Positions 24,106 through 32,203 of a stretch of DNA of 38,256 nt are shown here, piece after piece. A program made the position numbers and the translations under genes. Every line of letters begins with the position of its first letter. Position 1 is the first letter of the stretch. Source of the stretch: JASLCR01 sp046462475 (GTDB lineage: Bacteria; Patescibacteriota; Saccharimonadia; Saccharimonadales; Saccharimonadaceae). The notes beneath the pieces were generated by a model that saw only the letters and a list, made by a program, of their open reading frames with translations, had not been told where the DNA came from and ran no database searches. Location of the stretch: NCBI GenBank assembly GCA_046462475.1, contig JBKGVB010000005.1, positions 1-38,256 of the forward strand, given 5' to 3'.

Positions 24106-24979
24106 ATACCCTCTTATCTTTTTTGGTACCGAAGACTTCAGCCTCGTTGCACTGCGTGGTCTCGTAGAAGATGGATATGATATCCATGCCGTTGTCACCA
24201 AACCTGACACCGCGCGCGGACGCGGACACAAGCTCGCCAAGCCAAGCGTCAAAATATATGCCGAATCAAAGAATATCCCTGTATGGCAGCCAGAAAAACT
24301 TTCTGAAATTGCAGATAACATTCAGGCTATCGGCAAGGTAGCCGGGGTTCTCGTTAGTTACGGCAAGATTATCCCGCAACGTATCATCGATCTTTTTACG
24401 CCCGGAATCATCAACCTTCATCCATCGCTTCTTCCAAAGTACCGCGGCCCATCACCGATTGAGTCGGCAATTATGGCTGGCGACCACGAAACTGGCATCT
24501 CCATTATGCAACTCTCTGCCAAAATGGATGCCGGTCCAATTTATGAACAGGAAACCGTAAAGTTAACAGGACACGAGACCAAGCCTGAATTGTATGACAA
24601 GCTGGGTCATCTTGGTGCCGCAAAGTTACTTGCCATACTTCCCTATATTCTTGACGGCACTGCTATGCCGCTCGCCCAAGACGACTCGGCCGCAACGTAC
24701 TGCAGTCTTCTTACAAAGGAGGACGGCGTCTTGCATCCAGACACCATAACTACCGAAGAGGCGTACGCCAGAGTCCGCGCGCTCCTCGGCTTTCCAAAAA
24801 CCCGCCTTTCACTGCTTGGCGAACAACGCATCATTACCCTTGCTCATATATCTAACGAAAAGAAAACACCACTTGATGTGATGTTTTCTGATGGAAAGTT
24901 TCTTTCGATCGATGAACTCGTCGCGCCAAGCGGCAAAACCATCTCAGCTACAAGTTTTCTCAACGGTTATAAGAAGTAG
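24086..24979 (+). CDS. fmt: Methionyl-tRNA formyltransferase
   Basis: Formylates Met-tRNAi using 10-formyl-THF. The 297 residues have IFFGTEDFS at the N-terminus, the catalytic Asn110, His112 and Asp148 (INLHPSLLPKYRGPSPIE, KMDAGPI), and a C-terminal tRNA-binding domain. The open frame extends upstream through def in another frame, but homology begins at ATG 24086, which overlaps the def end. Its stop abuts the stop of the convergent 24980 gene with no gap. Confidence 0.96.
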   Translation: MISGKTKYPLIFFGTEDFSLVALRGLVEDGYDIHAVVTKPDTARGRGHKLAKPSVKIYAESKNIPVWQPEKLSEIADNIQAIGKVAGVLVSYGKIIPQRIIDLFTPGIINLHPSLLPKYRGPSPIESAIMAGDHETGISIMQLSAKMDAGPIYEQETVKLTGHETKPELYDKLGHLGAAKLLAILPYILDGTAMPLAQDDSAATYCSLLTKEDGVLHPDTITTEEAYARVRALLGFPKTRLSLLGEQRIITLAHISNEKKTPLDVMFSDGKFLSIDELVAPSGKTISATSFLNGYKK

Positions 24980-25450
24980 TTAAGCTGCCGCTGGCGGCTG
25001 CTGTCCCTGGTCTGCAGGTGGCTGCGTCTGCATACCACCGAGAATTGCCTCGCGATTTGCCATAATCTCTTGCTTCAGTTCATTCAGTACTGCCGCCACA
25101 ACATCTCGGTAATCTGGACGATTCACTTCGAGCCATTTCGTAGCAGTAAATTCAGCAACCAGTCGCGGGTCATCCGCTGGCAAGTTTGTCGCTTGCTGCA
25201 ATTTCAAAAATGCTTCGTCCTGCACATAATTCGGTGCATATTGACTAAGCCAGTCCATAATTTTGTCTTGCTTACGATCAATAATCTGCTCAAATTCTTC
25301 GAGCTGCGCATCAGTCAAACCATCGCTCAAACGCGTTCCCACACGAAGCTCTAACTCGCTGTAAATATGTTGCAAAAACGGCTGCTTTTGTTCCTCTGGA
25401 AGGTTGTCTAAGCCAATATCTTTCAAGAACTGATCGTCTAGTCGAAACAT
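24980..25450 (-). CDS. DUF5663-like protein A
   Basis: A 156-residue helical protein. The block FLKDIGLDNLPEEQKQPFL, IYSELELRVGTRLSDGLTDAQLEEFE matches the DUF5663 pattern found in Patescibacteria, and the C-terminus is Gln/Pro/Ala-rich. No catalytic residues are evident. AAGGGGAA precedes the ATG, with TGaTACAAT (25481-25489) overlapping the stop of the upstream gene. A shorter relative is at 30022-30336, and both sit beside a coiled-coil membrane protein. Confidence 0.7.
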   Translation of the reverse strand: MFRLDDQFLKDIGLDNLPEEQKQPFLQHIYSELELRVGTRLSDGLTDAQLEEFEQIIDRKQDKIMDWLSQYAPNYVQDEAFLKLQQATNLPADDPRLVAEFTATKWLEVNRPDYRDVVAAVLNELKQEIMANREAILGGMQTQPPADQGQQPPAAA

Positions 25451-25486
25451 TTACATTTCCCCTTATTTTAGGCTATATCTATTGTA

Positions 25487-27100
25487 TCATGACGCCAAGG
25501 TATAGCCATCGCGCTTTGATGCAGCCGCGATTACCTTCAAGGCAGAGGTTGGCAACTTACCCGTATGTGAAATACGCCATTCACTGTGAGCATTATCCCA
25601 GTATGCCAAGCCCTGCTCATGCAATTTCGGACCGGCATCTTTCAACACATCAGCCCAATGATCCTGCGGAATGTTCAGCTCCTGGAATGTCTGATACCAA
25701 CCTTCGCCTGGTGTTACCATATGAGCACTCGGTGCGAAGTCCGCCCATGAAATACTTGGCTTATGCGTAGGAGTGTGGCCACCACCATGGTCTATACCAG
25801 TATTACCAGTAGGAGGTGGTGGGGGTAAATGTCCATTGTCTTCTACATTCCAAAAATTATCCCACTTCTCATGAAGCCAATGCGTAACCGTCAAATTTTT
25901 GCCTGATAGATACTCCGCCCCTTCATGGATACCATACCCAATCAGTGCACCGGCACCCATCATAGCGGTACCATACATCGCAGACTTGCGACGCTTTTCT
26001 TGCTCTTTCTTAGTGTCATCTTCAAATGCTTTATTCGCACCAGTCAGGGCTTGAATATTCTCCATACGATTTGCATCATCAGTAAAGTTCAGTGCAGCAC
26101 CCGTATTGAGGACATCTGCATCAAAGTCAATTGCCGAGGACTTCCCACCCTCACTAAAGATAGATGCCATACCACGAGTCTTATTATCCTTAAGTGCAAA
26201 GTTGCGTGCAAAACGTGAAGCCATAACAGCACCACCAGCTACCACGCCAGCGCCCACTGCGCCCGCTACAAATGCGCCGCTCACACCAGCGAGCGCGCCG
26301 ATACCGACACCTTTGGCAATACGCGTCGCAACGTTACCTTTGTTCATCCACTTGATAAACTTTCCGAGAGGCTTGTCTTCCAGTTCAGCAATCGTTTCTT
26401 GGCGCAGCTTTTCCTGCTCGTCAAATAGAACCGTCATCGCAATCAAATTCTTCTCTTCGTCAGAAGCATCTTCATGTAATGCCAAGTGGCGACGACCAAG
26501 CTCTTGTACAAGCGCATGATACTCATCTCGTAGCGCATCACGCTTTGCGTTCTTTTTCAGGCTAAAGAATGTATCCTGACGCTTTGCCGTCATTTCGGCC
26601 ATCTGTTCACGAAGATCATTTAACTGGTCTTCCAGTTCATCGATCGCCGCTACTTTTTCAGCATCGAGCTCTACAGAAGGAGTATCTTCCGTGTCCTGGT
26701 CTCCACCATCTGCCAATCGTTGTTCGATACGCTCTTCGAAACGATCACTTTGACTCATGTGATCATCTGGGTCTGTACCGCGGCTTGCCGGTGAATTGCC
26801 CCACTCATCTTCTGTGAAGTTATCAATCGAAGCTTCACGGAAAAGTGCACGAATCTCACCATAGTTAGCAGAATCAGCCGCAAGACCATTCTGCTCGAGA
26901 AATTCATCAAGTGTACTATCAATTGAAGCACTAAAATCATCTGCAGAGCTGTGATTTAAAAAGTCAGCTGCTCGCAGATCACTTAGTGTATGATGTTGCC
27001 TACCTCGCCATTCGTTGAGTTTATCAATAGAAAGCAATGCCCTCTCTTCTGTACTGAGTTCGGGGGCAATCGATGGTGCTTGGTTTGGATTATGAGTCAT
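25487..27100 (-). CDS. Large coiled-coil protein with Gly-rich membrane segments
   Basis: A 537-residue protein not matched to a known family. Acidic helical N-terminus, a long coiled coil (about 149-240), a Gly/Ala-rich hydrophobic stretch at about 265-294 that could form a membrane hairpin, a second at about 370-392, a Pro-rich spacer (LPPPPPTG), and a folded C-terminal module (WADVLKDAGPKL, AYWDNAHSEWRIS). No signal peptide. ATG 27100 is chosen over an upstream ATG because the -10 box leaves little room for the longer form. It pairs with the DUF5663-like gene 36 bases downstream. Confidence 0.7.
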   Translation of the reverse strand: MTHNPNQAPSIAPELSTEERALLSIDKLNEWRGRQHHTLSDLRAADFLNHSSADDFSASIDSTLDEFLEQNGLAADSANYGEIRALFREASIDNFTEDEWGNSPASRGTDPDDHMSQSDRFEERIEQRLADGGDQDTEDTPSVELDAEKVAAIDELEDQLNDLREQMAEMTAKRQDTFFSLKKNAKRDALRDEYHALVQELGRRHLALHEDASDEEKNLIAMTVLFDEQEKLRQETIAELEDKPLGKFIKWMNKGNVATRIAKGVGIGALAGVSGAFVAGAVGAGVVAGGAVMASRFARNFALKDNKTRGMASIFSEGGKSSAIDFDADVLNTGAALNFTDDANRMENIQALTGANKAFEDDTKKEQEKRRKSAMYGTAMMGAGALIGYGIHEGAEYLSGKNLTVTHWLHEKWDNFWNVEDNGHLPPPPPTGNTGIDHGGGHTPTHKPSISWADFAPSAHMVTPGEGWYQTFQELNIPQDHWADVLKDAGPKLHEQGLAYWDNAHSEWRISHTGKLPTSALKVIAAASKRDGYTLAS

Positions 27101-27123
27101 AATAGTTATTATCTCTTGCTTAA

Positions 27124-27152
27124 ACACTAGCACAATTCTTGTTTATTGTCAA
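27124..27152 (-). promoter_or_regulatory. Promoter of the 25487-27100 gene
   Basis: TTGACA-N17-TAGTGT with TGc before the -10, on the minus strand. Confidence 0.6.
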
Positions 27153-27169
27153 TAATAACTGCCATCTTA

Positions 27170-27198
27170 TTGACATTTTTTCATGTTTATGATAATAT
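27170..27198 (+). promoter_or_regulatory. Strong promoter driving the GC-rich island
   Basis: TTGACA-N17-TAATAT, near consensus. It is divergent from, and 17 bases away from, the promoter at 27124-27152. Transcription would start near 27205. Confidence 0.75.
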
Positions 27199-27204
27199 AC
27201 AGAA

Positions 27205-27467
27205 CGTATCAAGCCATGTGAGGTGTGATACGAACATTTACAGCGTTGCGCTTGAGCTTTCAACTACTGAAAACGCTCGCGTAACACTTACCCATCAGCA
27301 CAAGCACGTATGTCACATGATTTTGACATTGTGGACTTCTGTATGTAGGCATACCTATAGAAGCCCACAATGTCACCTCGCGAGAGACATTGTGTGGGAA
27401 CACAACTGAATAATAATTACATATCTCAATTGCCAGTACCACACACCCTGTCTCGAAGGAGAAAACC
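27205..27467 (+). promoter_or_regulatory. Structured leader with mutually exclusive hairpins
   Basis: The roughly 260-base region before the ORF at 27468 has no gene. Hairpin 1 is CGTATCA (27205-27211) with TGATACG (27226-27232). Hairpin 2 is AGCGTT with AACGCT (about 27241-27276). Arm A (27324-27340) and arm B (27359-27375) pair over 17 positions with one mismatch. Arm B also pairs with arm C (GACATTGTGTGGG, 27386-27398), and arm A with TGTCA at 27311-27315. Such competing arms are typical of attenuators or riboswitches; no known class is recognised. Confidence 0.6.
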
Positions 27468-28193
27468 ATGTCCCACTACAGCCGCCGCGTTGCTGCCGGC
27501 CACGTCAACCCCGCCGCGGGCACCGACCACGTCGTCGACAAGAAGATCGACAACGTGCTGGAGCGCATCAACGTCGCACTCCAGGAGAAGTTCGGCACCG
27601 GCACCGCCAAGGCCATGCTGGCCGACCTCGAGCAGTTCGAGGCCAACCTGGACACGATGAGCGACAGCAGCCAGCTGCTCGCCGTCAACTCCACGGGCCA
27701 GCCGGCTGCCCAGCTCGGCTCGGGCGCCCCCAGCGGCAACCCGACGCCGAACGACCTCCAGGAGGCGCTCAACGTCATCCTGGCCGCACCGGGAGCGACC
27801 GACGGGCAGAAGGCCGCCATGACGCGGATCTTCTTCCCCGGCCCCGACCACATCAAGGTCGAGGCCGACGGCACGCCGTCCGAGCTCGTCTCGACCCGCA
27901 AGGAGCGCGACGACGCCAAGACCGCCAAGAAGAAGGCCGAGGATGACCTGACGGACGTCGAGGACGAGCTGACCAAGGAGAGGGACCCCAACCACAACGG
28001 CTCCCTCGCCAAGCAGCTCAAGGACGCCAAGGCGGCCAACGCCACCCCGGCGGACATGCTGCCCAAGGCCGACGTCAAGGCGTCGTTCGAGGACATCAGG
28101 ACGGACGTCGAGGCGCTCGCCAGCATGACCAAGATCAGGGGCAAGGATGCCCTGCTGGACAAGCTGGACCGAGACATCGACAGCGTCAGCTGA
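27468..28193 (+). CDS. GC-rich coiled-coil protein, unknown function, likely acquired
   Basis: A 241-residue soluble, acidic protein not recognised. It has an N-terminal helical part (DKKIDNVLERINVALQEKF), a Gly/Pro/Ser linker (about 77-95), a charged coiled coil at about 142-173 (KERDDAKTAKKKAEDD...), and a helical C-terminus. GC is about 64% in sampled lines against about 40-45% around it, with nearly all third codon positions G or C. AAGGAG lies 6 bases before the ATG. Codon use fits a high-GC actinobacterium, the usual host group of Saccharibacteria; transfer is inferred. Confidence 0.7.
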   Translation: MSHYSRRVAAGHVNPAAGTDHVVDKKIDNVLERINVALQEKFGTGTAKAMLADLEQFEANLDTMSDSSQLLAVNSTGQPAAQLGSGAPSGNPTPNDLQEALNVILAAPGATDGQKAAMTRIFFPGPDHIKVEADGTPSELVSTRKERDDAKTAKKKAEDDLTDVEDELTKERDPNHNGSLAKQLKDAKAANATPADMLPKADVKASFEDIRTDVEALASMTKIRGKDALLDKLDRDIDSVS

Positions 28194-28205
28194 TGGGAAT
28201 CCCGC

Positions 28206-28249
28206 GTGGGGCAGATTGCCGGAACTCCGAGTTCCGCCTTCTGCCCCAC
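28206..28249. repeat. Long perfect inverted repeat after the first island gene
   Basis: GTGGGGCAGA (28206-28215) pairs with TCTGCCCCAC (28240-28249); inner arms GGAACTC (28221-28227) and GAGTTCC (28229-28235). It may terminate or stabilise the 27468 transcript, but no T-tract follows. Confidence 0.7.
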
Positions 28250-28260
28250 CGGGCAACCCC

Positions 28261-28309
28261 TTGAAATGCAACGAAATGCACATAATTCATTTGTGTTCAT
28301 CTCGTTGCA
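28261..28309 (+). promoter_or_regulatory. Possible promoter within an inverted repeat
   Basis: TTGAAA-N16-TAATTC (28261-28288) lies inside the arms TGCAACGA (28267-28274) and TCGTTGCA (28302-28309). It may be an operator-controlled promoter of the membrane protein gene at 28391. Confidence 0.35.
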
Positions 28310-28390
28310 CAGCCGTTCTCTTGAGAACCAAGTGTAGCAGCTCGTGCAAGGACCCTTTTATCACACCACCTACCCGGAAGGAGGGATGTC

Positions 28391-28771
28391 ATGAGCATCC
28401 CCCAGAAGTACCTGACCAACCTGCTCATCATGATCGTGCTGACCATCGTGGTCTGCCTCACCTTCTTCGGGTGGGACAGGTTCACCAACGCCCTGGGCGG
28501 TGCCAAGTCGTTCGGCGCGCTCGTCGCCCTCCTGGCGATGGGCATCGTCGTCCTCGGTGGCGCTGCCTACCTCCAGGGGCGCAACTACGGTGGCTGGACC
28601 GTCGAGCGCGTGACCCATCTCGGTGTCGTCGCGATCGTGGCGATGATCCTCGGGGCCATCGGCCTCAGCTGGATCAGCCTGCCGGACGGTGCCGCCTGGA
28701 AGGTCGCCGGCGTGCTCGTCGCGCACATGGCGGCCGCTGGTCTCACTACCTTCTTGGGCGAGGTGGACTAG
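28391..28771 (+). CDS. GC-rich four-helix membrane protein, likely acquired
   Basis: A 126-residue integral membrane protein with four hydrophobic helices (about 9-27, 38-60, 73-95, 103-122) and short loops. Not recognised. The start is fixed by GGAAGGAGGG 5 bases before ATG 28391. GC content and third-position bias match the 27468 gene, so both were probably acquired together. Downstream comes a terminator at 28866-28890. Confidence 0.7.
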   Translation: MSIPQKYLTNLLIMIVLTIVVCLTFFGWDRFTNALGGAKSFGALVALLAMGIVVLGGAAYLQGRNYGGWTVERVTHLGVVAIVAMILGAIGLSWISLPDGAAWKVAGVLVAHMAAAGLTTFLGEVD

Positions 28772-28865
28772 CAACAGGGTCCATCCGTAGGAGCGGGGTG
28801 AGAAAGACATACGTAATCCAATGTATAGTCTAACTCCCCCGCCCTGCGGCAAATCCAAGAAGTAT

Positions 28866-28890
28866 CAACACCCAAACAGGGGTGTTTTTG
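28866..28890 (+). terminator. Rho-independent terminator ending the island
   Basis: AACACCC-AAACAG-GGGTGTT followed by a T-rich stretch. Confidence 0.75.
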
Positions 28891-28921
28891 TTTTCCTTCT
28901 AATTTTATTTTATAGTTACCA

Positions 28922-28950
28922 TTGACTTTTTATACTACTTATGCTAATAA
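28922..28950 (+). promoter_or_regulatory. Strong extended -10 promoter of the 28992 gene
   Basis: TTGACT-N17-TAATAA with TGc before the -10. Its spacer begins TTTTA like those at 7844 and 8971. Confidence 0.7.
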
Positions 28951-28991
28951 TAGACATATAGTCCAATAAAAATCAAAAAGGAATGAAAACC

Positions 28992-29978
28992 ATGACGGAA
29001 CTACTCAGTAGACCAGAATCGCAACCAGAAAATACCCCTGATGCATCAATCTTACAAGAAATGTACGATACACCTGCACATGAACAAAACGAGACTAACG
29101 GCGATACTCGTGAAGTATCCCCTCTTGGCTCAGGGCTTGTACGTGCAGCAAACCGTATGAATGCAATACTCGAGCAGCGCGCTATTAATAAAGCACATGG
29201 CGAAGCACTAAAAGAGTATCGTGATCGTGACTATGATGGCTACATAGGCCATCTCGCAAATGTTGCCGACTCACCTGAAGCTACCCCACTCGCAAAAGCC
29301 TCTGCAGAAATGGCCGTTGAGCGAGAGTGGCGCAGGGAAGATCGCGAGAAGATGGTCAACGAAATGACAGTCAAGGTCAAAGGCTTTGGTCGTTCAGCCC
29401 TATCACGCCTTAAGAGTGCCGGTCTTGTTACGCTAGGACTTAGCATCATGGGCGCAGAAGCAACAGGACGCGGCGCTAAGAAGACCGTGGAAGCAGGAAG
29501 TGCCACAGTAGATAGCGCTCGTGAAACCATAGCAGACTATCGCAACTCGCGACGCCAAGCAGCCGAGCGTAAAGCCGAAGCAGCCGCAACCGCAAAATAT
29601 GAGCGTCACGCCGCCAAGGTGCAGAAGAAGAACGAGAAGGCTCAAGTAAAACAAGAGCGTGTAGATGCCCGCCTAGAAGCAGCCCGTCAACGTAAAGAGG
29701 CAGCTCAAGCCCGCAAAGCAGAACGCCATGCAAAATGGTCTAGTCGTCGCGAAGCCTTTAGGCAATATGGTAGCGATGTAAAAGCAGGCATTATCGAAAC
29801 AAAGGATGCCGCCGTTAAAGGCGCTAAATTTGCCGGAAATACCATTAAGACTAATGCAGAGTTTGCAGGTGCAGCCGCTCGCGAGCTAACCCGTGAGCAA
29901 AAAGCCAAGCTTGGTCATCTAGCTACTAAAGCACGTGCTGCCGGTCAAGGTGCCGTCGAAGGCTGGAAAAGCGTATAA
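28992..29978 (+). CDS. Coiled-coil protein with central hydrophobic segment
   Basis: A 328-residue protein not recognised. An acidic N-terminal third is followed by one hydrophobic segment at about 137-154 (AGLVTLGLSIMGAEATG), then a long Ala/Lys/Glu/Arg-rich coiled coil (about 185-250) and a basic helical tail. The ATG at 28992 is 9 bases from AAGGA; an ATG at 28983 overlaps the ribosome site. Followed by a DUF5663-like gene, mirroring the divergent 25487-27100 gene. Confidence 0.7.
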   Translation: MTELLSRPESQPENTPDASILQEMYDTPAHEQNETNGDTREVSPLGSGLVRAANRMNAILEQRAINKAHGEALKEYRDRDYDGYIGHLANVADSPEATPLAKASAEMAVEREWRREDREKMVNEMTVKVKGFGRSALSRLKSAGLVTLGLSIMGAEATGRGAKKTVEAGSATVDSARETIADYRNSRRQAAERKAEAAATAKYERHAAKVQKKNEKAQVKQERVDARLEAARQRKEAAQARKAERHAKWSSRREAFRQYGSDVKAGIIETKDAAVKGAKFAGNTIKTNAEFAGAAARELTREQKAKLGHLATKARAAGQGAVEGWKSV

Positions 29979-30021
29979 TAGCTACTGACAACTAGTAATA
30001 TAAACAAGAAAGAACCTCACC

Positions 30022-30336
30022 ATGAATGACCAACCACTAATTACCAAAGAGCTCCTTGATGAATTCGGCATCGAGCTCGGCGAACAAGATATTGATTCAC
30101 TTCTCACTCATCTCAATACTACTCTTGAAGAACGCGTCGGTGCTGAAATCACTGAATCGCTCAACGACGATAAGCTAAAAGAGCTTATCGACTTACAGGA
30201 AGCTGCCAGCGATGAAGAAGTTGGCGCCTGGATTGAGCAAAATGTACCGGAACTTCAGCAGATTACTCAGGACGAGATAGACATCTTACTTGGTGAACTA
30301 GCTGAAAATACCGACGGGATTAATAAGACTGCCTAG
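30022..30336 (+). CDS. DUF5663-like protein B
   Basis: A 104-residue, very acidic helical protein. ELLDEFGIELGEQDIDSLL and LEERVGAEITESLNDDKLKELIDL follow the same pattern as the 24980 protein, without its longer C-terminus. It lies 43 bases after the coiled-coil gene. Function unknown. Confidence 0.7.
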   Translation: MNDQPLITKELLDEFGIELGEQDIDSLLTHLNTTLEERVGAEITESLNDDKLKELIDLQEAASDEEVGAWIEQNVPELQQITQDEIDILLGELAENTDGINKTA

Positions 30337-30347
30337 CTTATATTCAG

Positions 30348-30377
30348 TAAAAAACTCCGCCATTATGGCGGAGTTTT
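30348..30377. terminator. Bidirectional terminator between the 30022 gene and infB
   Basis: AAAAACTCCGCCA-TTA-TGGCGGAGTTTTT, a 13-bp perfect stem with A/T tails on both sides, between convergent stops. Confidence 0.9.
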
Positions 30378-30381
30378 TCTT

Positions 30382-32151
30382 TTATGCAAGCGTTCGCTTG
30401 ACCATTTCACGAGTGAAGAACTCGAGTTTGTCTCCTTCTTCGAGTTGCAGCTTCTTTTCTGTCTTTAGGCTTAGACCACACATTTCACCCTCAAAGACTT
30501 CTTTCGCTTCAACCTGCTGGCGCTGCACCTTAGAGACTTCCACTTCTGCAAGCTGCTCCTCGCCACGCTTCACGCGTGCTAGAAGACCCGGCGCCACTTT
30601 GCCACCGGTGACTTCACCACCGGCAATTACCTCGTCTTTTAGAGTACGGAAGATACCTTTGATTGTCAGCGTACCAATTTCTGTCTCAACCACCTCTGGG
30701 GCAATCAAGGCTTCCATTGACTTCTTGGCGTCATCGAGCAGCTCATAGATTACTTTATAAATACGGATTTCTACTTTATCCCGCGACGCTTGGCGCTTAA
30801 CACTTGGCGGCAATTCAATATTAAAGCCATAAATCACTGTACCGTCGCTCGCTGCAAGATGTACGTCATTTTCCGAAATATTTCCTACGCCACTACCAAC
30901 AATATGGAGATTAACTCTACCCTCTGTATCGATCAATTTGAGGCTATCAATAACCGAAGTAAGTGAACCCTGTACATCGGCTTTTACAATTACGTTAAAG
31001 TCCTCAGCCTCGTGCTTTTGACTCATCAACTTCAGCAGATCAGAGCCAGTGACATTCGTCTCTGCGAGCGCTTTTTCTCGCTCTAGTTTTGACTTGGCAG
31101 CTTCCTGGCGTGCCACTTTCTCATTCTTGACCACTAGGAAAGTATCGCCAAATTGCGGAATCTCTTTGAATCCAGTCACCGTCACCGGTGTCGATGGACC
31201 GGCTTCTTTGAGAGTGTCACCCTTGAAGTCAAGCATCGTACGGATCTTGCCATACGCAGTACCGGCTACAATGAACTGTCCTTGTTTCAGTAGGCCCTGT
31301 TCAACAAGCAGACCCACCACTGAGCCGCGGCCCGTCTCCATGTGCGCCTCGATCACAAGACCTTCGGCGGCAACATCGGTGTCCGCCTTTAGCTCTTCGA
31401 GGTCTGCGATCAGGAGGACACTCTCGAGCAGTTTGTCGATTCCCTGGCCAGTCTTAGCGCTGACTTCCACCATGATCGTATCACCGCCCCACTCTTCGGG
31501 ATTCAACTTGTGCTCGGTTGCGAGCTGCGTCTTCACTAACTGCGAGTTAGCTGTCTCTTTGTCGATTTTGTTAATTGCAACGACGATTTTTGCATTTGCT
31601 TCATTAGCAAAGCGAATTGCCTCAATAGTCTGCGGCTTGACGCCATCATCAGCCGCCACAACAATGATCACAACATCAGTAAGGGTTGCACCGTGCTGGC
31701 GCAGAGCAGCAAAAGCTTCGTGGCCTGGTGTATCAAGCAAGGTCATCGTGCGACCATTGCGTTCTGCTTGGTATGCCGAGATGTGCTGCGTAATACCGCC
31801 AGCCTCACCTTCGACGACCTTCTGGCCTAGAATTGCATCAAGCAAACTGGTTTTACCGTGGTCGACATGTCCCATAACAGCTACGATTGGTGGGCGCTCT
31901 GATGCATGCTCACTGAGTTGGTGAACGCGTTTCTCTGGACCATTCGAAGCTTCTTTCTTTTGAAGCTCGACATCGAGCCCAAGCTCTTCGACAATAATCG
32001 ATGCTGTCTCAAAATCAATTCGCTGATTGATTGTCGCAACGATACCATTCTTAAATAGCTCGCCGACAAGTGTTGTCACCGGCAAATTAAGTGTTTCAGC
32101 GAGCTCACCAACTGTGATCGAACCGGCAATACTAACGATTTTTTCAGCCAT
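30382..32151 (-). CDS. infB: Translation initiation factor IF-2 (compact)
   Basis: GTPase that places fMet-tRNA on the 30S subunit. The 589 residues have a short IF2-N domain (about 1-60), the G1 loop GHVDHGKT at 94-101, DTPGHE, NKID, and then domains II-IV. It lacks the several-hundred-residue N-terminal extension of E. coli IF-2. AAAGGAG lies 7-8 bases before the ATG. It lies just after rpsA with about 50 bases between, so cotranscription or separate promoters are both possible. Confidence 0.97.
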   Translation of the reverse strand: MAEKIVSIAGSITVGELAETLNLPVTTLVGELFKNGIVATINQRIDFETASIIVEELGLDVELQKKEASNGPEKRVHQLSEHASERPPIVAVMGHVDHGKTSLLDAILGQKVVEGEAGGITQHISAYQAERNGRTMTLLDTPGHEAFAALRQHGATLTDVVIIVVAADDGVKPQTIEAIRFANEANAKIVVAINKIDKETANSQLVKTQLATEHKLNPEEWGGDTIMVEVSAKTGQGIDKLLESVLLIADLEELKADTDVAAEGLVIEAHMETGRGSVVGLLVEQGLLKQGQFIVAGTAYGKIRTMLDFKGDTLKEAGPSTPVTVTGFKEIPQFGDTFLVVKNEKVARQEAAKSKLEREKALAETNVTGSDLLKLMSQKHEAEDFNVIVKADVQGSLTSVIDSLKLIDTEGRVNLHIVGSGVGNISENDVHLAASDGTVIYGFNIELPPSVKRQASRDKVEIRIYKVIYELLDDAKKSMEALIAPEVVETEIGTLTIKGIFRTLKDEVIAGGEVTGGKVAPGLLARVKRGEEQLAEVEVSKVQRQQVEAKEVFEGEMCGLSLKTEKKLQLEEGDKLEFFTREMVKRTLA

Positions 32152-32203
32152 AAGAAGGCTCCTTTCTTGCCGGTATAATCAATCGGCGAGGGTTACTTAC
32201 ATA

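Noticed and set aside
27426..28833. Long ORFs on the minus strand (274 and 285 residues) and in another plus frame across the GC-rich block
   Set aside because: High third-position GC removes stop codons in other frames. The 27468 and 28391 frames have SD sites and sensible composition, and these do not.
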